NCBI GenBank assembly: GCA_016790695.1
Contig: JAEUOS010000223.1
Coordinates: 1-37,139, forward strand
DNA from: Burkholderiales bacterium
GTDB lineage: Bacteria; Pseudomonadota; Gammaproteobacteria; Burkholderiales; JAEUOS01
Direction: 5' to 3'
Length of the DNA stretch: 37,139 nt
Shown here: positions 23,919-31,943 of the stretch, one piece after another
How the letters are laid out: each line of letters begins with the position of its first letter
How positions within the stretch are numbered: the stretch's first letter is position 1
Made by a program: the position numbers and the translations under genes
Notes under the pieces: model-generated
Told to the model about the DNA's origin: nothing
The model's database searches: none
The model's input: only the letters and a program-made list of their open reading frames with translations

Positions 23919-25456
23919 GTCCGATCGACCTCGAGATCTACTGGAACCGCCTGATCGCGATCACCGACGAGGCCGGCGCGGCACTGAAGCGCACCTCGTT
24001 CTCGACCGTGGTGCGCGAATCCAACGACTTCGCCTGCGTCTTGCTCGACACCGAGGCGCGCCTGGTCGCGCAGTCCTCGCTCTCGATTCCCGGCTTCATC
24101 GGCACCGCGCCGCTGTCGCTCGCGGGCATGCTCAAGGTGTTCCCGCGCGAGAGCCTCGCGCCCGGCGACATCCTGTTCACCAACGACCCCTGGGTCGGCA
24201 CCGGCCACCTGCCGGATGCGACCATGGCCGCGCCGATCTTCCTGCGCGGCCGGCTGATCGCCTTCGCGATCGCGGTGGCGCACCTGTCGGACGTCGGCGG
24301 GCGCCAGTGGTCGGCCGATGCCGGCGAGCTGTTCGAGGAGGGCATCCGCTTCCCGGTCATCAAGTACGCCGAGGCCGGGCGCGTCAACCCGCTGGTGCAG
24401 AGCCTGCTCGAGGCCAACACGCGCCTGCCGCAGCAGGTCAAGGGCGACCTCGAGGCGCAGATGGGCGCGCTGCGCGTGGCCGAGCGGCGCCTGACCGAGA
24501 TGCTCGACGAGTACGGGCTCGACGGCATCGACGAGATCGCCGCCGGCATCTTCCGCGCCTCGGAGGAGGCCGCGCTGCGCGAGCTGCGCAACATCCCGCC
24601 CGGGGTGTATCACGGCGGGGTCGATTCGGACGGCTGGGACGAGCCGGTGCGGATCCGCGCCACCATCACCGTCACCCCCGCCGGCGTGACGGTCGACTAC
24701 AGCGGCAGCACCGCGCAGGTGCGCTACGGCATCAACGAGACCTACAACCACACCTACGCCTACACCATCTACCCGTTCAAGTGCCTGCTCTCGCCGGGCA
24801 TTCCCAACAACGACGGCTTCACCCGGCTGTTCAAGGTGATCGCCCCCGAGGGCACCATCGTCAACGCGCGTCACCCGGCAGCCGTCGGCGCGCGCCACCT
24901 GATCGGCCACCAGCTGCAGGCGGCGGTGTTCGAGGCGCTGTCCGGGGTGCTGCCGGAGCGCGTGCAGGCCGACAGCGGCACGCCGCTGTGGTCGGTGCTC
25001 CTGCGCGGCATCGACACCGCGCGCGGCACCTCGTTCTCGACCATCCTGTTCTTCAACGGCGGCATGGGGGCGATGCGCGGGCGCGACGGGCCGCCGGCCG
25101 CGGGCTTTCCCGCCAACATCTCGAACACGCCGGTCGAGGTGGCCGAGACGCTCGCGCCGGTGGTGTTCGGCGCCAAGCGCCTGGCCGACGATTCCGGCGG
25201 CGCGGGCGCGCAGGTCGGCGGCATGGGGCAGGTGGTGTCGATGCGCTCGCGCTGGCCCGGACGGATGCGGGTGTCGCTGCTCACCGACCGCACGCGCATC
25301 CCGGCCAAGGGCATCCTGGGCGGCGCGCCGGGGCGCACCGGGCATGTGCGCGTCAACGGCGCCGACGTGCCGAACCCGAAGGGCGTGATCGACCTCGCCG
25401 AAGGCGACCTGCTGGAGCTGGCCTTGCCCGGCGGCGGCGGGTACGGCGCCGCCTGA
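23915..25456 (+). CDS. hyuB: Hydantoinase B/oxoprolinase-type subunit (HyuB)
   Basis: A 513-residue HyuB-family protein. The N-terminal DLEIYWNRLIAITDEAGAAL and RESNDFACVLLD, then TNDPWVGTGHLPDATMAAPI with likely metal-binding His and Asp residues, are characteristic, as are YGINETYNHTYAY and the C-terminal GGAPGRTGHVRVNG and PGGGGYG. It is the partner of the preceding HyuA: together they open cyclic amides with ATP or carboxylate ketones. ATG 23915 has GAAGGAGA just upstream and overlaps the hyuA stop. After it an 81-bp gap leads to the molybdenum hydroxylase genes. Confidence 0.92.
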   Translation: MSPIDLEIYWNRLIAITDEAGAALKRTSFSTVVRESNDFACVLLDTEARLVAQSSLSIPGFIGTAPLSLAGMLKVFPRESLAPGDILFTNDPWVGTGHLPDATMAAPIFLRGRLIAFAIAVAHLSDVGGRQWSADAGELFEEGIRFPVIKYAEAGRVNPLVQSLLEANTRLPQQVKGDLEAQMGALRVAERRLTEMLDEYGLDGIDEIAAGIFRASEEAALRELRNIPPGVYHGGVDSDGWDEPVRIRATITVTPAGVTVDYSGSTAQVRYGINETYNHTYAYTIYPFKCLLSPGIPNNDGFTRLFKVIAPEGTIVNARHPAAVGARHLIGHQLQAAVFEALSGVLPERVQADSGTPLWSVLLRGIDTARGTSFSTILFFNGGMGAMRGRDGPPAAGFPANISNTPVEVAETLAPVVFGAKRLADDSGGAGAQVGGMGQVVSMRSRWPGRMRVSLLTDRTRIPAKGILGGAPGRTGHVRVNGADVPNPKGVIDLAEGDLLELALPGGGGYGAA

Positions 25457-25537
25457 GGCGCGCGCCGGCGCGGTAACATTGGCCGACACCGGCGCCGCGG
25501 CAGACCGCCGCGCGCACGGCGCTGCAACGGAGGTTCC
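25457..25537 (+). promoter_or_regulatory. Gap between hyuB and the molybdenum hydroxylase genes
   Basis: This 81-bp gap, the only real break in the cluster, ends in CGGAGG six bases before the ATG. TAACAT near 25473 could be a weak -10 but lacks a -35. No terminator is visible, so read-through from hyuB is likely. Confidence 0.3.
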
Positions 25538-27904
25538 ATGAGCGAGAACAGGACGGGCATCGGCGCCCGCGTGCTGCGCAAGGAGGACGAGCGCCTGCTG
25601 AACGGCCGCGGGCGCTTCATCGACGACCTCGCCTTTCCGCGTCTGCTCGAGGCCGCGTTCTGGCGCAGCCCCGTGGCGCACGGCCGGATCGCGCGCCTCG
25701 ACGTGCCGGCCGACCTCGCGGGCAGCGTGTTCGCCTGGCGCGACATGGCGGGTGTCCGGCCGATCACCGCGCGCTCGACCCTGCCGGGCTACCAGGTGTC
25801 CGACTACGCGGCGCTGGCCGACGGCGTGGTGCGCTTCGTCGGCGAGCCGGTCGCGGTCGCGGTCGCGCCGACCCGCGCGGAAGCCGAGGACCGCGTGGCG
25901 CGGCTGGCGCCGTCGATCGACGAGCTGCCGCCGCTGGCCGACGTCCGGTCCGCGCTCGCGTCGCGCACGCCGCTGCATCCGGGCTGGAAGGACAATCTCT
26001 TCATCGAACTGAAGCGCGACGACGACTTCGCCGCGCTCGAGGGCCGCGTCGCCCACGTGGTGCGCCGCGAGTTCCGCATGAACCGCCAGAGCATGTCGCC
26101 GATGGAGGGCAAGGCGGTGCTCGCGCTGTGGGACGACCAGCGCAACCAGCTCGTGGTGTATTCGTCGACCCAGGTGCCGCACATGATCCGCTCGGGCCTC
26201 GCCGAATGCCTCGGGCTGCCGCTGGCGCAGCTGCGCGTGATCGCGCCCGACGTCGGCGGCGGCTTCGGCTACAAGTGCAACCTGATGCCCGAGGAGGTCG
26301 CCATCGCCTGGCTGGCGCTGAAGCTCAAGCGCCCGGTGCGCTGGGTGGAGGACCGTCGCGAGCACCTGGTCGCGGGCACCAACTGCCGCGAGCACCAGTA
26401 CCGGATGGCCGCGCACGTGGACGCGCGCGGCAGGCTGCTCGGGCTCGAGGCCGAGGTCTGGGTCGATTCCGGCGCCTATTCGGTGTGGCCGTTCACCGCC
26501 TGCCTCGAGACCGGCCAGATCATCGGCAACCTGCCGGGCCCCTACAAGATGGAGTGCTACCGCTGCACCGTGCAGGGCGTGGCGACGAACAAGCCGCCGT
26601 TCTCGCCCTATCGCGGCGTGGCGCGGCCGGGCGTGGCCTTCGCGATGGAGATGATGATGGACGCCATCGCGCGCACCGTCGGCCGCGATCCCACCGCGGT
26701 GCGCTTCGAGAACCTGGTGACCGCGGCCGACATGCCCTACACCAACATCGCCAGGAAGGCCTTCGACACCGGCGACTACCCGTCGAGCCTGACGCGGGTG
26801 ATGGAGATGCTCGACCACGCCGGCTTCGCGCAGCGCCAGGCCGAGGCGCGCAAGGAGGGACGCTACCTCGGGATCGGCTTCGCCACCTACACGGAGCAGG
26901 CCGCGCACGGCACCTCGGTGTTCGCCTCGTGGGGCCTGCCGATCGTGCCGGGCTATGACGGCGCCACGGTCAAGCTGACCGCCGACGGCACGCTCGAGGT
27001 CAAGGTGGGCGTGCATTCGCACGGGCAGGGCATGGAGACCTCGCTGGCGCAGATCGCCAGCGAGCTCACCACGCTGCCGCTGGAGGCGATCAACGTCATC
27101 CACGGCGACACCGGCGAGACGCCGTTCTCGACCGGCACCTACGCCTCGCGCTCGATCGTCATGGCCGGCGGCGCGGTGTCCAAGGCCTGCGAGGTGCTGA
27201 TGGGGCGCGCCCGCACGCTCGCCGCGGCGCTCGGCAAGTGCGACGCGGCGGCCCTGCGCCTCGAGGGCGGCGCCTTCCGCGGCGCGGGCGTGACGGTGAG
27301 CCTGAAGGACATCGGCGAGGCCTGGTTCCACCGGCCCGAGCGCCTGCCCGCGGCCGTGCCCGACGGCGGGCTCGAGGTGACCGAGCACTACAAGCCGGCG
27401 GTCGACACCGGCGTGTTCAGCTTCGCCTCGCACGGCGCGGTGGTCGAGGTCGACATCGACACCGGCAACGTCCGGCTCGTCGACTACGTGATCGCGGAGG
27501 ACTGCGGCACGCTGGTCAACCCGATGATCGTCGACGGCCAGACCATCGGCGGGGCGGTGCAGGGCATCGGCACGGCGCTGTTCGAGGAGATGCCCTACGA
27601 CGCGGCCGCGCAGCCGCTGGCCTCGACCTATGCGGACTACCTGCTGCCGGGCGCGTCGGAGATGCCGCACATCCGCATCGCCCACAGCGAGACGCCGTCG
27701 CCGCACACCCGCCACGGCATCAAGGGCGTGGGCGAGGGCGGCGCGATCGCGCCGCCGGCGGCGATCCTCAACGCCGTCAATCGCGCGCTGGCCGAGTTCG
27801 GCGTCGAGTTCAACGAGACGCCGCTGACGCCGCGCCGCCTGCTCGCGGCGGTGCTCGCCGCCCGGCGCGCACGCGCGGCGGCGCCGCTGAAGGAGGCGGC
27901 GTGA
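25538..27904 (+). CDS. Molybdenum hydroxylase large subunit (xanthine dehydrogenase/CoxL family)
   Basis: A 788-residue molybdopterin-cytosine-dinucleotide-binding subunit. VLRKEDERLLNGRGRFIDD at the N-terminus, DVGGGFGYK, the active-site loop SPYRGVARPG and the C-terminal KGVGEGGAIAPPAAI are seen. The loop is of the form II type (xanthine-dehydrogenase-like) and lacks the CSFR loop of true CO dehydrogenase; the Glu of GVGEGG is the expected catalytic base. Such enzymes hydroxylate an electron-poor carbon of an N-heterocycle or an aldehyde, with water as oxygen source. The FAD and Fe-S subunits follow with 4-bp overlaps. The substrate is probably linked to that of the PreA and Hyu enzymes upstream. 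Confidence 0.93.
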   Translation: MSENRTGIGARVLRKEDERLLNGRGRFIDDLAFPRLLEAAFWRSPVAHGRIARLDVPADLAGSVFAWRDMAGVRPITARSTLPGYQVSDYAALADGVVRFVGEPVAVAVAPTRAEAEDRVARLAPSIDELPPLADVRSALASRTPLHPGWKDNLFIELKRDDDFAALEGRVAHVVRREFRMNRQSMSPMEGKAVLALWDDQRNQLVVYSSTQVPHMIRSGLAECLGLPLAQLRVIAPDVGGGFGYKCNLMPEEVAIAWLALKLKRPVRWVEDRREHLVAGTNCREHQYRMAAHVDARGRLLGLEAEVWVDSGAYSVWPFTACLETGQIIGNLPGPYKMECYRCTVQGVATNKPPFSPYRGVARPGVAFAMEMMMDAIARTVGRDPTAVRFENLVTAADMPYTNIARKAFDTGDYPSSLTRVMEMLDHAGFAQRQAEARKEGRYLGIGFATYTEQAAHGTSVFASWGLPIVPGYDGATVKLTADGTLEVKVGVHSHGQGMETSLAQIASELTTLPLEAINVIHGDTGETPFSTGTYASRSIVMAGGAVSKACEVLMGRARTLAAALGKCDAAALRLEGGAFRGAGVTVSLKDIGEAWFHRPERLPAAVPDGGLEVTEHYKPAVDTGVFSFASHGAVVEVDIDTGNVRLVDYVIAEDCGTLVNPMIVDGQTIGGAVQGIGTALFEEMPYDAAAQPLASTYADYLLPGASEMPHIRIAHSETPSPHTRHGIKGVGEGGAIAPPAAILNAVNRALAEFGVEFNETPLTPRRLLAAVLAARRARAAAPLKEAA

Positions 27905-28725
27905 AGGCGGCGGCATTCGCCTACACCCGGCCCGCCGCGCTGGCCGACGCGCTCCGCGCCGCGGGCCGGGACGCGCGCTTCGTCGCCGGCAGCCAGTCGC
28001 TGGGACCGATGCTCAACCTGCGCCTGGCCGAGCCGCCGGCGCTGGTCGACGTGCGGCGCCTGCCGGAACTGCGCGGCGCGCGCGTCGAGGGCGGGCGCCT
28101 GCATCTGGGCGCGGCGGTGACGCACGCCGAGATCGAGGACGGCGCGGTGCCGGACACCACGCACGGCATGCTGCCGGCGGTGGCGCGCGGCATCGCCTAC
28201 CGCGCCGTGCGCAACCGCGGCACGCTCGGCGGCAGCCTCGCGCACGCCGACCCGGCGGCGGACTGGGTCAACGCGATGACGGTGCTCGGCGCGCGCTGCC
28301 ACATCGCCGGTCCGGACGGGCGGCGCGTGCTGCCGGTGCACGAGTTCCTGCAGGGCACCTACCGCACCGCGCTCGGGCCCGGCGAACTGCTGGTCGAGGT
28401 CGAGCTGCCGGCGTTCAGCGAGCGCATGCGCTGGGGCTACTACAAGGTGGCGGCCAAGGTCGGCGAATTCGCCAGCGCGATCGGCGCGGCGGTGCACGAC
28501 CCGGCGCTGGCGATGACCCACCTGCTGGTGGGCGCGATCGAGGCGCGCCCGCTGCTGCTGCCGCCGTTCGCCGGCGCGCTGGAGCTCGCGGGCGACGCCG
28601 CGATCGAGGCCTTCGGCGCGCGCATCGCCGCGGCCCTGCCGCAGGCCGACGCGGTGTTCGTGCACCAGCACGCGACGGCGCTCGCGCGCGCCGTCGCGCG
28701 GCTGCGCGCCGAGGGGGCGGCATGA
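27901..28725 (+). CDS. Molybdenum hydroxylase FAD-binding medium subunit (CoxM-like)
   Basis: A 274-residue FAD subunit. The two FAD pyrophosphate loops are visible: AGSQSLGPMLNLRLA (about 29-43) and RNRGTLGGSLAHADPAADW (about 104-122, the TxGGSLAHxDPAAD type). A C-terminal CO-dehydrogenase-flavoprotein-like region completes it. It receives electrons from the 2Fe-2S subunit and passes them to an acceptor. The start is GTG 27901, forming a GTGA overlap with the large-subunit stop; no other start fits. Confidence 0.92.
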   Translation: MKAAAFAYTRPAALADALRAAGRDARFVAGSQSLGPMLNLRLAEPPALVDVRRLPELRGARVEGGRLHLGAAVTHAEIEDGAVPDTTHGMLPAVARGIAYRAVRNRGTLGGSLAHADPAADWVNAMTVLGARCHIAGPDGRRVLPVHEFLQGTYRTALGPGELLVEVELPAFSERMRWGYYKVAAKVGEFASAIGAAVHDPALAMTHLLVGAIEARPLLLPPFAGALELAGDAAIEAFGARIAAALPQADAVFVHQHATALARAVARLRAEGAA

Positions 28726-29819
28726 GCACGCAGCAGATCGAGCTCGTCGTCAACGGCGAGACGGTGCGCGCCGCGGTCGAGCCGCGCATGCATCTCGGCG
28801 ACTTCGTGCGCCGCCAGCTCGGCCTGACCGGCACCCACCTCTCGTGCGAGCACGGCGTGTGCGGCGCCTGCACCGTGCTGATCGACGGCGTGCCGCAGCG
28901 TTCCTGCATCACCTACGCGGTCGCCTGCGACGGCTCGAGCATCACCACGGTCGAGGGCTACGGCGACGACCCGGTCATGGCCGCCGTGCGCCGGGCCTTC
29001 CACGAGCACCACGCGCTGCAGTGCGGCTACTGCACGCCCGGCATGCTGTGCACCGCGCGCGACATCGTGCTGCGCCTGCCGGGGCCCGACGCGCGCCGCG
29101 TGCGCCACGAGCTCGCCGGCAACCTGTGCCGCTGCACCGGCTACGTCGGCATCGTCGAGGCGATCGAGAGCGTGCTCGCGCAGAAGGCGCGCGGCGAGCT
29201 GGCGATGCCCGCGCCGGTCGCCGCCGCCGCGCCCGCGGTCGCCGGACCCGCTGCCGCGACCTGGGAGCCGATCGAGATTCCCGCCGACGGCGACTGGATC
29301 GAGGTCAGGCAGACCGTGGCGCTGCCGCTCGCGCCCGACGCGGCGTTCGCGCGGCTCAAGGACCTGCGGCTGGTCGCCAACTGCCTGCCCGGCGCCGAGA
29401 TCGCGCGCCACGAGGGCGAGCGCGCCGAAGGGGTGATGAACATCCGGTTCGGGCCGATCACCGCGGCCTTCGCGATGCGCGCCGAACTCGCGCTCGATGA
29501 CGTCGCCCGGACCGGCCGCATGCGCGCCGAGGGCGTCGACCGCCGCTCGGCGACACGCGTGAAGACCCTGCTCGACTACGCCGTCGGCGACGGCGGGGCG
29601 GGGCGCAGCGACGTGGCGCTGACGCTGCGCTTTCGCCTTGCCGGGCCGCTCGCGCAGTTCTCGCGCGCGGGCCTGGTCAACGACTATGTGGCGGAGATGA
29701 CGCGCATCTTCGGCGCCAACCTGGGGAGCGCCGCGAGCGGGCAGGCGCCGGCGGGGCCCGCGCAGGCGCCGAGCATTCTGGCGTTGCTGTGGGCGCGGCT
29801 GCGGCGACTGTTCGGTTGA
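28722..29819 (+). CDS. Fusion of 2Fe-2S small subunit (CoxS) with CoxG-like SRPBCC domain
   Basis: A 365-residue fusion. Residues 1-155 are a complete CoxS-type subunit with two [2Fe-2S] sites: C42-x4-C47-x2-C50 with C62, and C101-x2-C104 with C136-x-C138 (NLCRCTGY). After an Ala/Pro linker (about 160-180), residues 190-345 match the CoxG/SRPBCC fold (PLAPDAAFARLKDL, NCLPGAEI, FGPITAAF, SRAGLVNDYVAEMTRIF). The C-terminus ends in a short hydrophobic-basic segment SILALLWARLRRLFG, which could bind the membrane. Separate CoxG proteins help recruit CO dehydrogenase to the membrane; the fusion would tie the soluble hydroxylase to the respiratory chain. CoxS alone is normally about 150-170 residues. 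The start overlaps coxM by ATGA; it is the last gene of the cluster. Confidence 0.9.
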   Translation: MSTQQIELVVNGETVRAAVEPRMHLGDFVRRQLGLTGTHLSCEHGVCGACTVLIDGVPQRSCITYAVACDGSSITTVEGYGDDPVMAAVRRAFHEHHALQCGYCTPGMLCTARDIVLRLPGPDARRVRHELAGNLCRCTGYVGIVEAIESVLAQKARGELAMPAPVAAAAPAVAGPAAATWEPIEIPADGDWIEVRQTVALPLAPDAAFARLKDLRLVANCLPGAEIARHEGERAEGVMNIRFGPITAAFAMRAELALDDVARTGRMRAEGVDRRSATRVKTLLDYAVGDGGAGRSDVALTLRFRLAGPLAQFSRAGLVNDYVAEMTRIFGANLGSAASGQAPAGPAQAPSILALLWARLRRLFG

Positions 29820-29892
29820 GGTGCCGCGGCCGGGCGTTGCGGTTCGCGGCCCTGCCGGGAACGGACGGTAATGCGCGGGCATGGCCCGGCGA

Positions 29893-30636
29893 TCATCGCC
29901 CGCAGGCCCAGGCCCCCAGGTGCGCAAGCAGGTGGGCCGTGATCGCGCTTTCGAGGCCGTGCCTGCGGAACAGATAGCCGGCGAGCAGACCGAACAGCGC
30001 ATTGGCGCAGACAATGTAGAGCACGACGCCCGCGTCGAGACCGTCGGCGAGCGCAGCGGCCGCCGGAAGGTGCCCGATCCCGAAGAGAATCGATGACACC
30101 ACGACGGCGCCCGCGGTCAGCAGCGCACCCGGTGCCGCCGTCGCGACGCCGCACGACTTCCACAGCACCCAGAGCGTGCCGCTCATCAGTCCCCAGCGCA
30201 CGATGATCTCCTCGGTGATGCCGCCGTAGAGCAGCCGCACGACGAGCGGCAGCGATGTCGCGCCGCCGAGCGCGCCAGGCCGGGCCGGTTCGACCAGGGG
30301 GAGGGCGAGCAGAAGGCCGGCGCCAAGGATCCCGCCGATCGCACCGGCCGCGACCGGCGCGCGCATCGACGGAGGGCGCGCGCCGATCGCCATCGCTTCG
30401 ACGAACGGGCTGTGCAGACCGACGCGGCGCGCGGTCATCGCGCCGAGCAACGCCGCTGCGGCGAGCAGCACCGCGGCTTGCAAAGCAGCCGCCGCCATGA
30501 TCGCGGAGAGCGGGGCCGGAAGCGGACCCGGGGGAAGCAGTCGCGGCACCGCCATCAGCGACGCCGCCACGACGCCCGGCAAGCCCAGCAGCCACAGCGC
30601 CGTGGCGAGGCGCCACTGGAAGTCGGGGAGAGGCAT
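29893..30636 (-). CDS. CPBP-family intramembrane glutamic endopeptidase
   Basis: A 247-residue, very hydrophobic protein with about six to eight membrane segments. The CPBP (Abi/CAAX-like) motifs are E142-E143-x3-R147 (TEEIIVRW), FGIGH with H189, and the C-terminal SAITAHLLAHL with H235 and H239. Related proteins are Rce1-type proteases or bacteriocin-immunity and signalling proteins. The substrate is unknown. It converges on the molybdenum hydroxylase cluster (73-bp gap, no clear terminator) and is 113 bp downstream of a Bug receptor gene with a hairpin between, so it may be transcribed separately. Confidence 0.87.
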   Translation of the reverse strand: MPLPDFQWRLATALWLLGLPGVVAASLMAVPRLLPPGPLPAPLSAIMAAAALQAAVLLAAAALLGAMTARRVGLHSPFVEAMAIGARPPSMRAPVAAGAIGGILGAGLLLALPLVEPARPGALGGATSLPLVVRLLYGGITEEIIVRWGLMSGTLWVLWKSCGVATAAPGALLTAGAVVVSSILFGIGHLPAAAALADGLDAGVVLYIVCANALFGLLAGYLFRRHGLESAITAHLLAHLGAWACGR

Positions 30637-30714
30637 GGGCAGGCGACGTCGGAGTCCGGGGCGGCCGGCCCGCGATGGCCGTGGCCGCGGGACGGTGTGC
30701 GCCCGCGCGCGACC

Positions 30715-30731
30715 GGCCGCGCCACGCGGCC
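30715..30731. terminator. Hairpin between the minus-strand Bug gene and the CPBP gene
   Basis: GGCCGCG and CGCGGCC flank a three-base loop (CCA), 19 bp after the Bug stop on the minus strand. Further GCGCGC on both sides could extend the structure. There is no U-tract. It may reduce read-through into the CPBP gene. Confidence 0.4.
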
Positions 30732-30749
30732 GCGCGCGTCAGCCTGGCG

Positions 30750-31715
30750 TCACTCCACCTTCGCGCCCGAATCCCTGACGATCTTGGTCCACTTGGCCAG
30801 CTCGGTGCCGACGAAGTCGTTGAACTCCTTGACCGTCATCGTCTGGATGTTCATGCCCATCGCCGCATAGCGCGAGCGCACGTCGCTGTCGTTGAGAAAC
30901 GCGGTCGTGGCGCTGTAGAGGCGGTCGACGACCTCCTGCGGCAGGCCGGCCGGGCCGCTCACGGCCCACCAGGGCTTGATGTCGAAGCCGGGCACGGTCT
31001 CGGCGATCGGCGGCACTTCGGGCGCGATCGCGCTGCGCTCGCGGGTGGCGACGCCGAGGGCGCGCACCTTGCCGTCCTTGACGTGCGGGTAGATCACCGG
31101 CACGTGGTAGAACGACATCGAGATCTGGCCGCCGAACAGGTCGGTCAGGCCCTGGCTGATGTTCTTGTACGGCACGTGGACGATGTTGATGCCGGCCATC
31201 GACTGCAGCAGGGCGCCGGCCATGTGCGGCGAGGTGCCGGAGCCGGCCGACATGTAGGTGAGCTTGCCGGGGTTGGCCTTCGCGTAGGCGATCAGCTCGG
31301 CCATGTTGCGCGCCGGGATCTTGGGATTGACCACCAGCATGTTGGGCGCCGTGGCGAGCAGCGTGATGTGGGTGAAGTCCTTGATCACGTCGAACGGCAG
31401 CTTGCCGTACAGCGCCGGATTGGTGGCGTGCACGGCGCTGGTCGACAGCGTGATCGTGTAGCCGTCCGGTGCCGCGCGCGCCGTCGCCTCGCCGGCGATG
31501 TTGCCGCCCGCGCCCGCGCGGTTCTCGACGATGATGTTCTGCCCGAGCGCCTCGCCGAGCTTCTGCGCGTACAGGCGCCCGAGCACGTCGGTGCTGGTTC
31601 CGGTCGAGAACGGCACGATCAGGCGGATCGGCTTGTTGGGATAGGGCTGGGCGTGGGCGGGCAGCGCCGCGCAGAAGGCTGCGGCGGCAGCGAACAGGAT
31701 CGATACGGGTCGCAT
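30750..31715 (-). CDS. Bug-family tripartite tricarboxylate transporter substrate-binding protein
   Basis: A 321-residue Bug receptor with a classical Sec signal peptide (MRPVSILFAAAAAFCAALPAHA at its start, cleavage after AHA near residue 22). Mature hallmarks: PYPNKPIRLIVPFSTGTSTD, IIVENRAGAGGNI, APDGYTI, and INIVHVPYKN. The phosphate/carboxylate-binding loops are intact. It faces, divergently, another Bug gene (31944), separated by 228 bp that contain a long palindrome. No transporter membrane genes accompany it. The ligand is unknown. Confidence 0.94.
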   Translation of the reverse strand: MRPVSILFAAAAAFCAALPAHAQPYPNKPIRLIVPFSTGTSTDVLGRLYAQKLGEALGQNIIVENRAGAGGNIAGEATARAAPDGYTITLSTSAVHATNPALYGKLPFDVIKDFTHITLLATAPNMLVVNPKIPARNMAELIAYAKANPGKLTYMSAGSGTSPHMAGALLQSMAGINIVHVPYKNISQGLTDLFGGQISMSFYHVPVIYPHVKDGKVRALGVATRERSAIAPEVPPIAETVPGFDIKPWWAVSGPAGLPQEVVDRLYSATTAFLNDSDVRSRYAAMGMNIQTMTVKEFNDFVGTELAKWTKIVRDSGAKVE

Positions 31716-31773
31716 GTGAAGCGTCTCCTCTGGGGACTCGATGGTCGCTTGGGGGCGGGGCCGCGGCCGCCAC

Positions 31774-31812
31774 GCGGCCGGGCCACGCGGCGCCGGGCGG
31801 CCGGGCCACGCG
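31774..31812. repeat. Pair of 16-bp direct repeats in the divergent Bug-Bug gap
   Basis: GCGGCCGGGCCACGCG occurs identically at 31774-31789 and 31797-31812, a 23-bp period (about two helical turns). It lies 60-100 bp upstream of the minus-strand Bug gene. It could bind a regulator, or be low-complexity GC sequence. Confidence 0.45.
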
Positions 31813-31834
31813 CGCGCATCTTACCCGGGCCCGG

Positions 31835-31860
31835 TGCCGCCGGCGCATGCGCCGGCGGCA
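31835..31860. repeat. Perfect 26-bp palindrome in the divergent Bug-Bug gap
   Basis: The half-site TGCCGCCGGCGCA is followed directly by its exact reverse complement, with no spacer, centred between 31847 and 31848. It lies 84 bp before the plus-strand Bug gene and 120 bp before the minus-strand one. As DNA it is an ideal dimer site; as RNA it would be a hairpin with a small loop. TAAGAT (31823-31818, minus) nearby could be a -10 box but lacks a -35. The rest of this 228-bp gap shows no gene. Confidence 0.75.
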
Positions 31861-31943
31861 GGGATAACCCTCGTGGTAAAAACGTGCCCGACGCGCCACA
31901 CGACCGCGCTTCGGCCGGCGCGGCCGATTTCCAGGGAGCCAGC

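Noticed and set aside
23588..27916. A 1442-residue open frame on the minus strand, and similar very long antisense frames (for example 43-3504 plus, 13739-16312 plus, 21549-23579 minus)
   Set aside because: They are Arg/Ala/Pro/His-rich low-complexity translations opposite well-recognised genes, the usual antisense shadows in very GC-rich DNA.
25538..29819. True aerobic CO dehydrogenase (CoxLMS)
   Set aside because: The large subunit has the PYRGVAR loop instead of the CSFR-containing loop of CO dehydrogenase, so it is a form II-type molybdenum hydroxylase with another substrate.
30675..31943. In-frame extension upstream of the plus-strand Bug gene
   Set aside because: It lies antisense to another Bug gene and has low-complexity composition; ATG 31944 has a ribosome site and starts the signal sequence.
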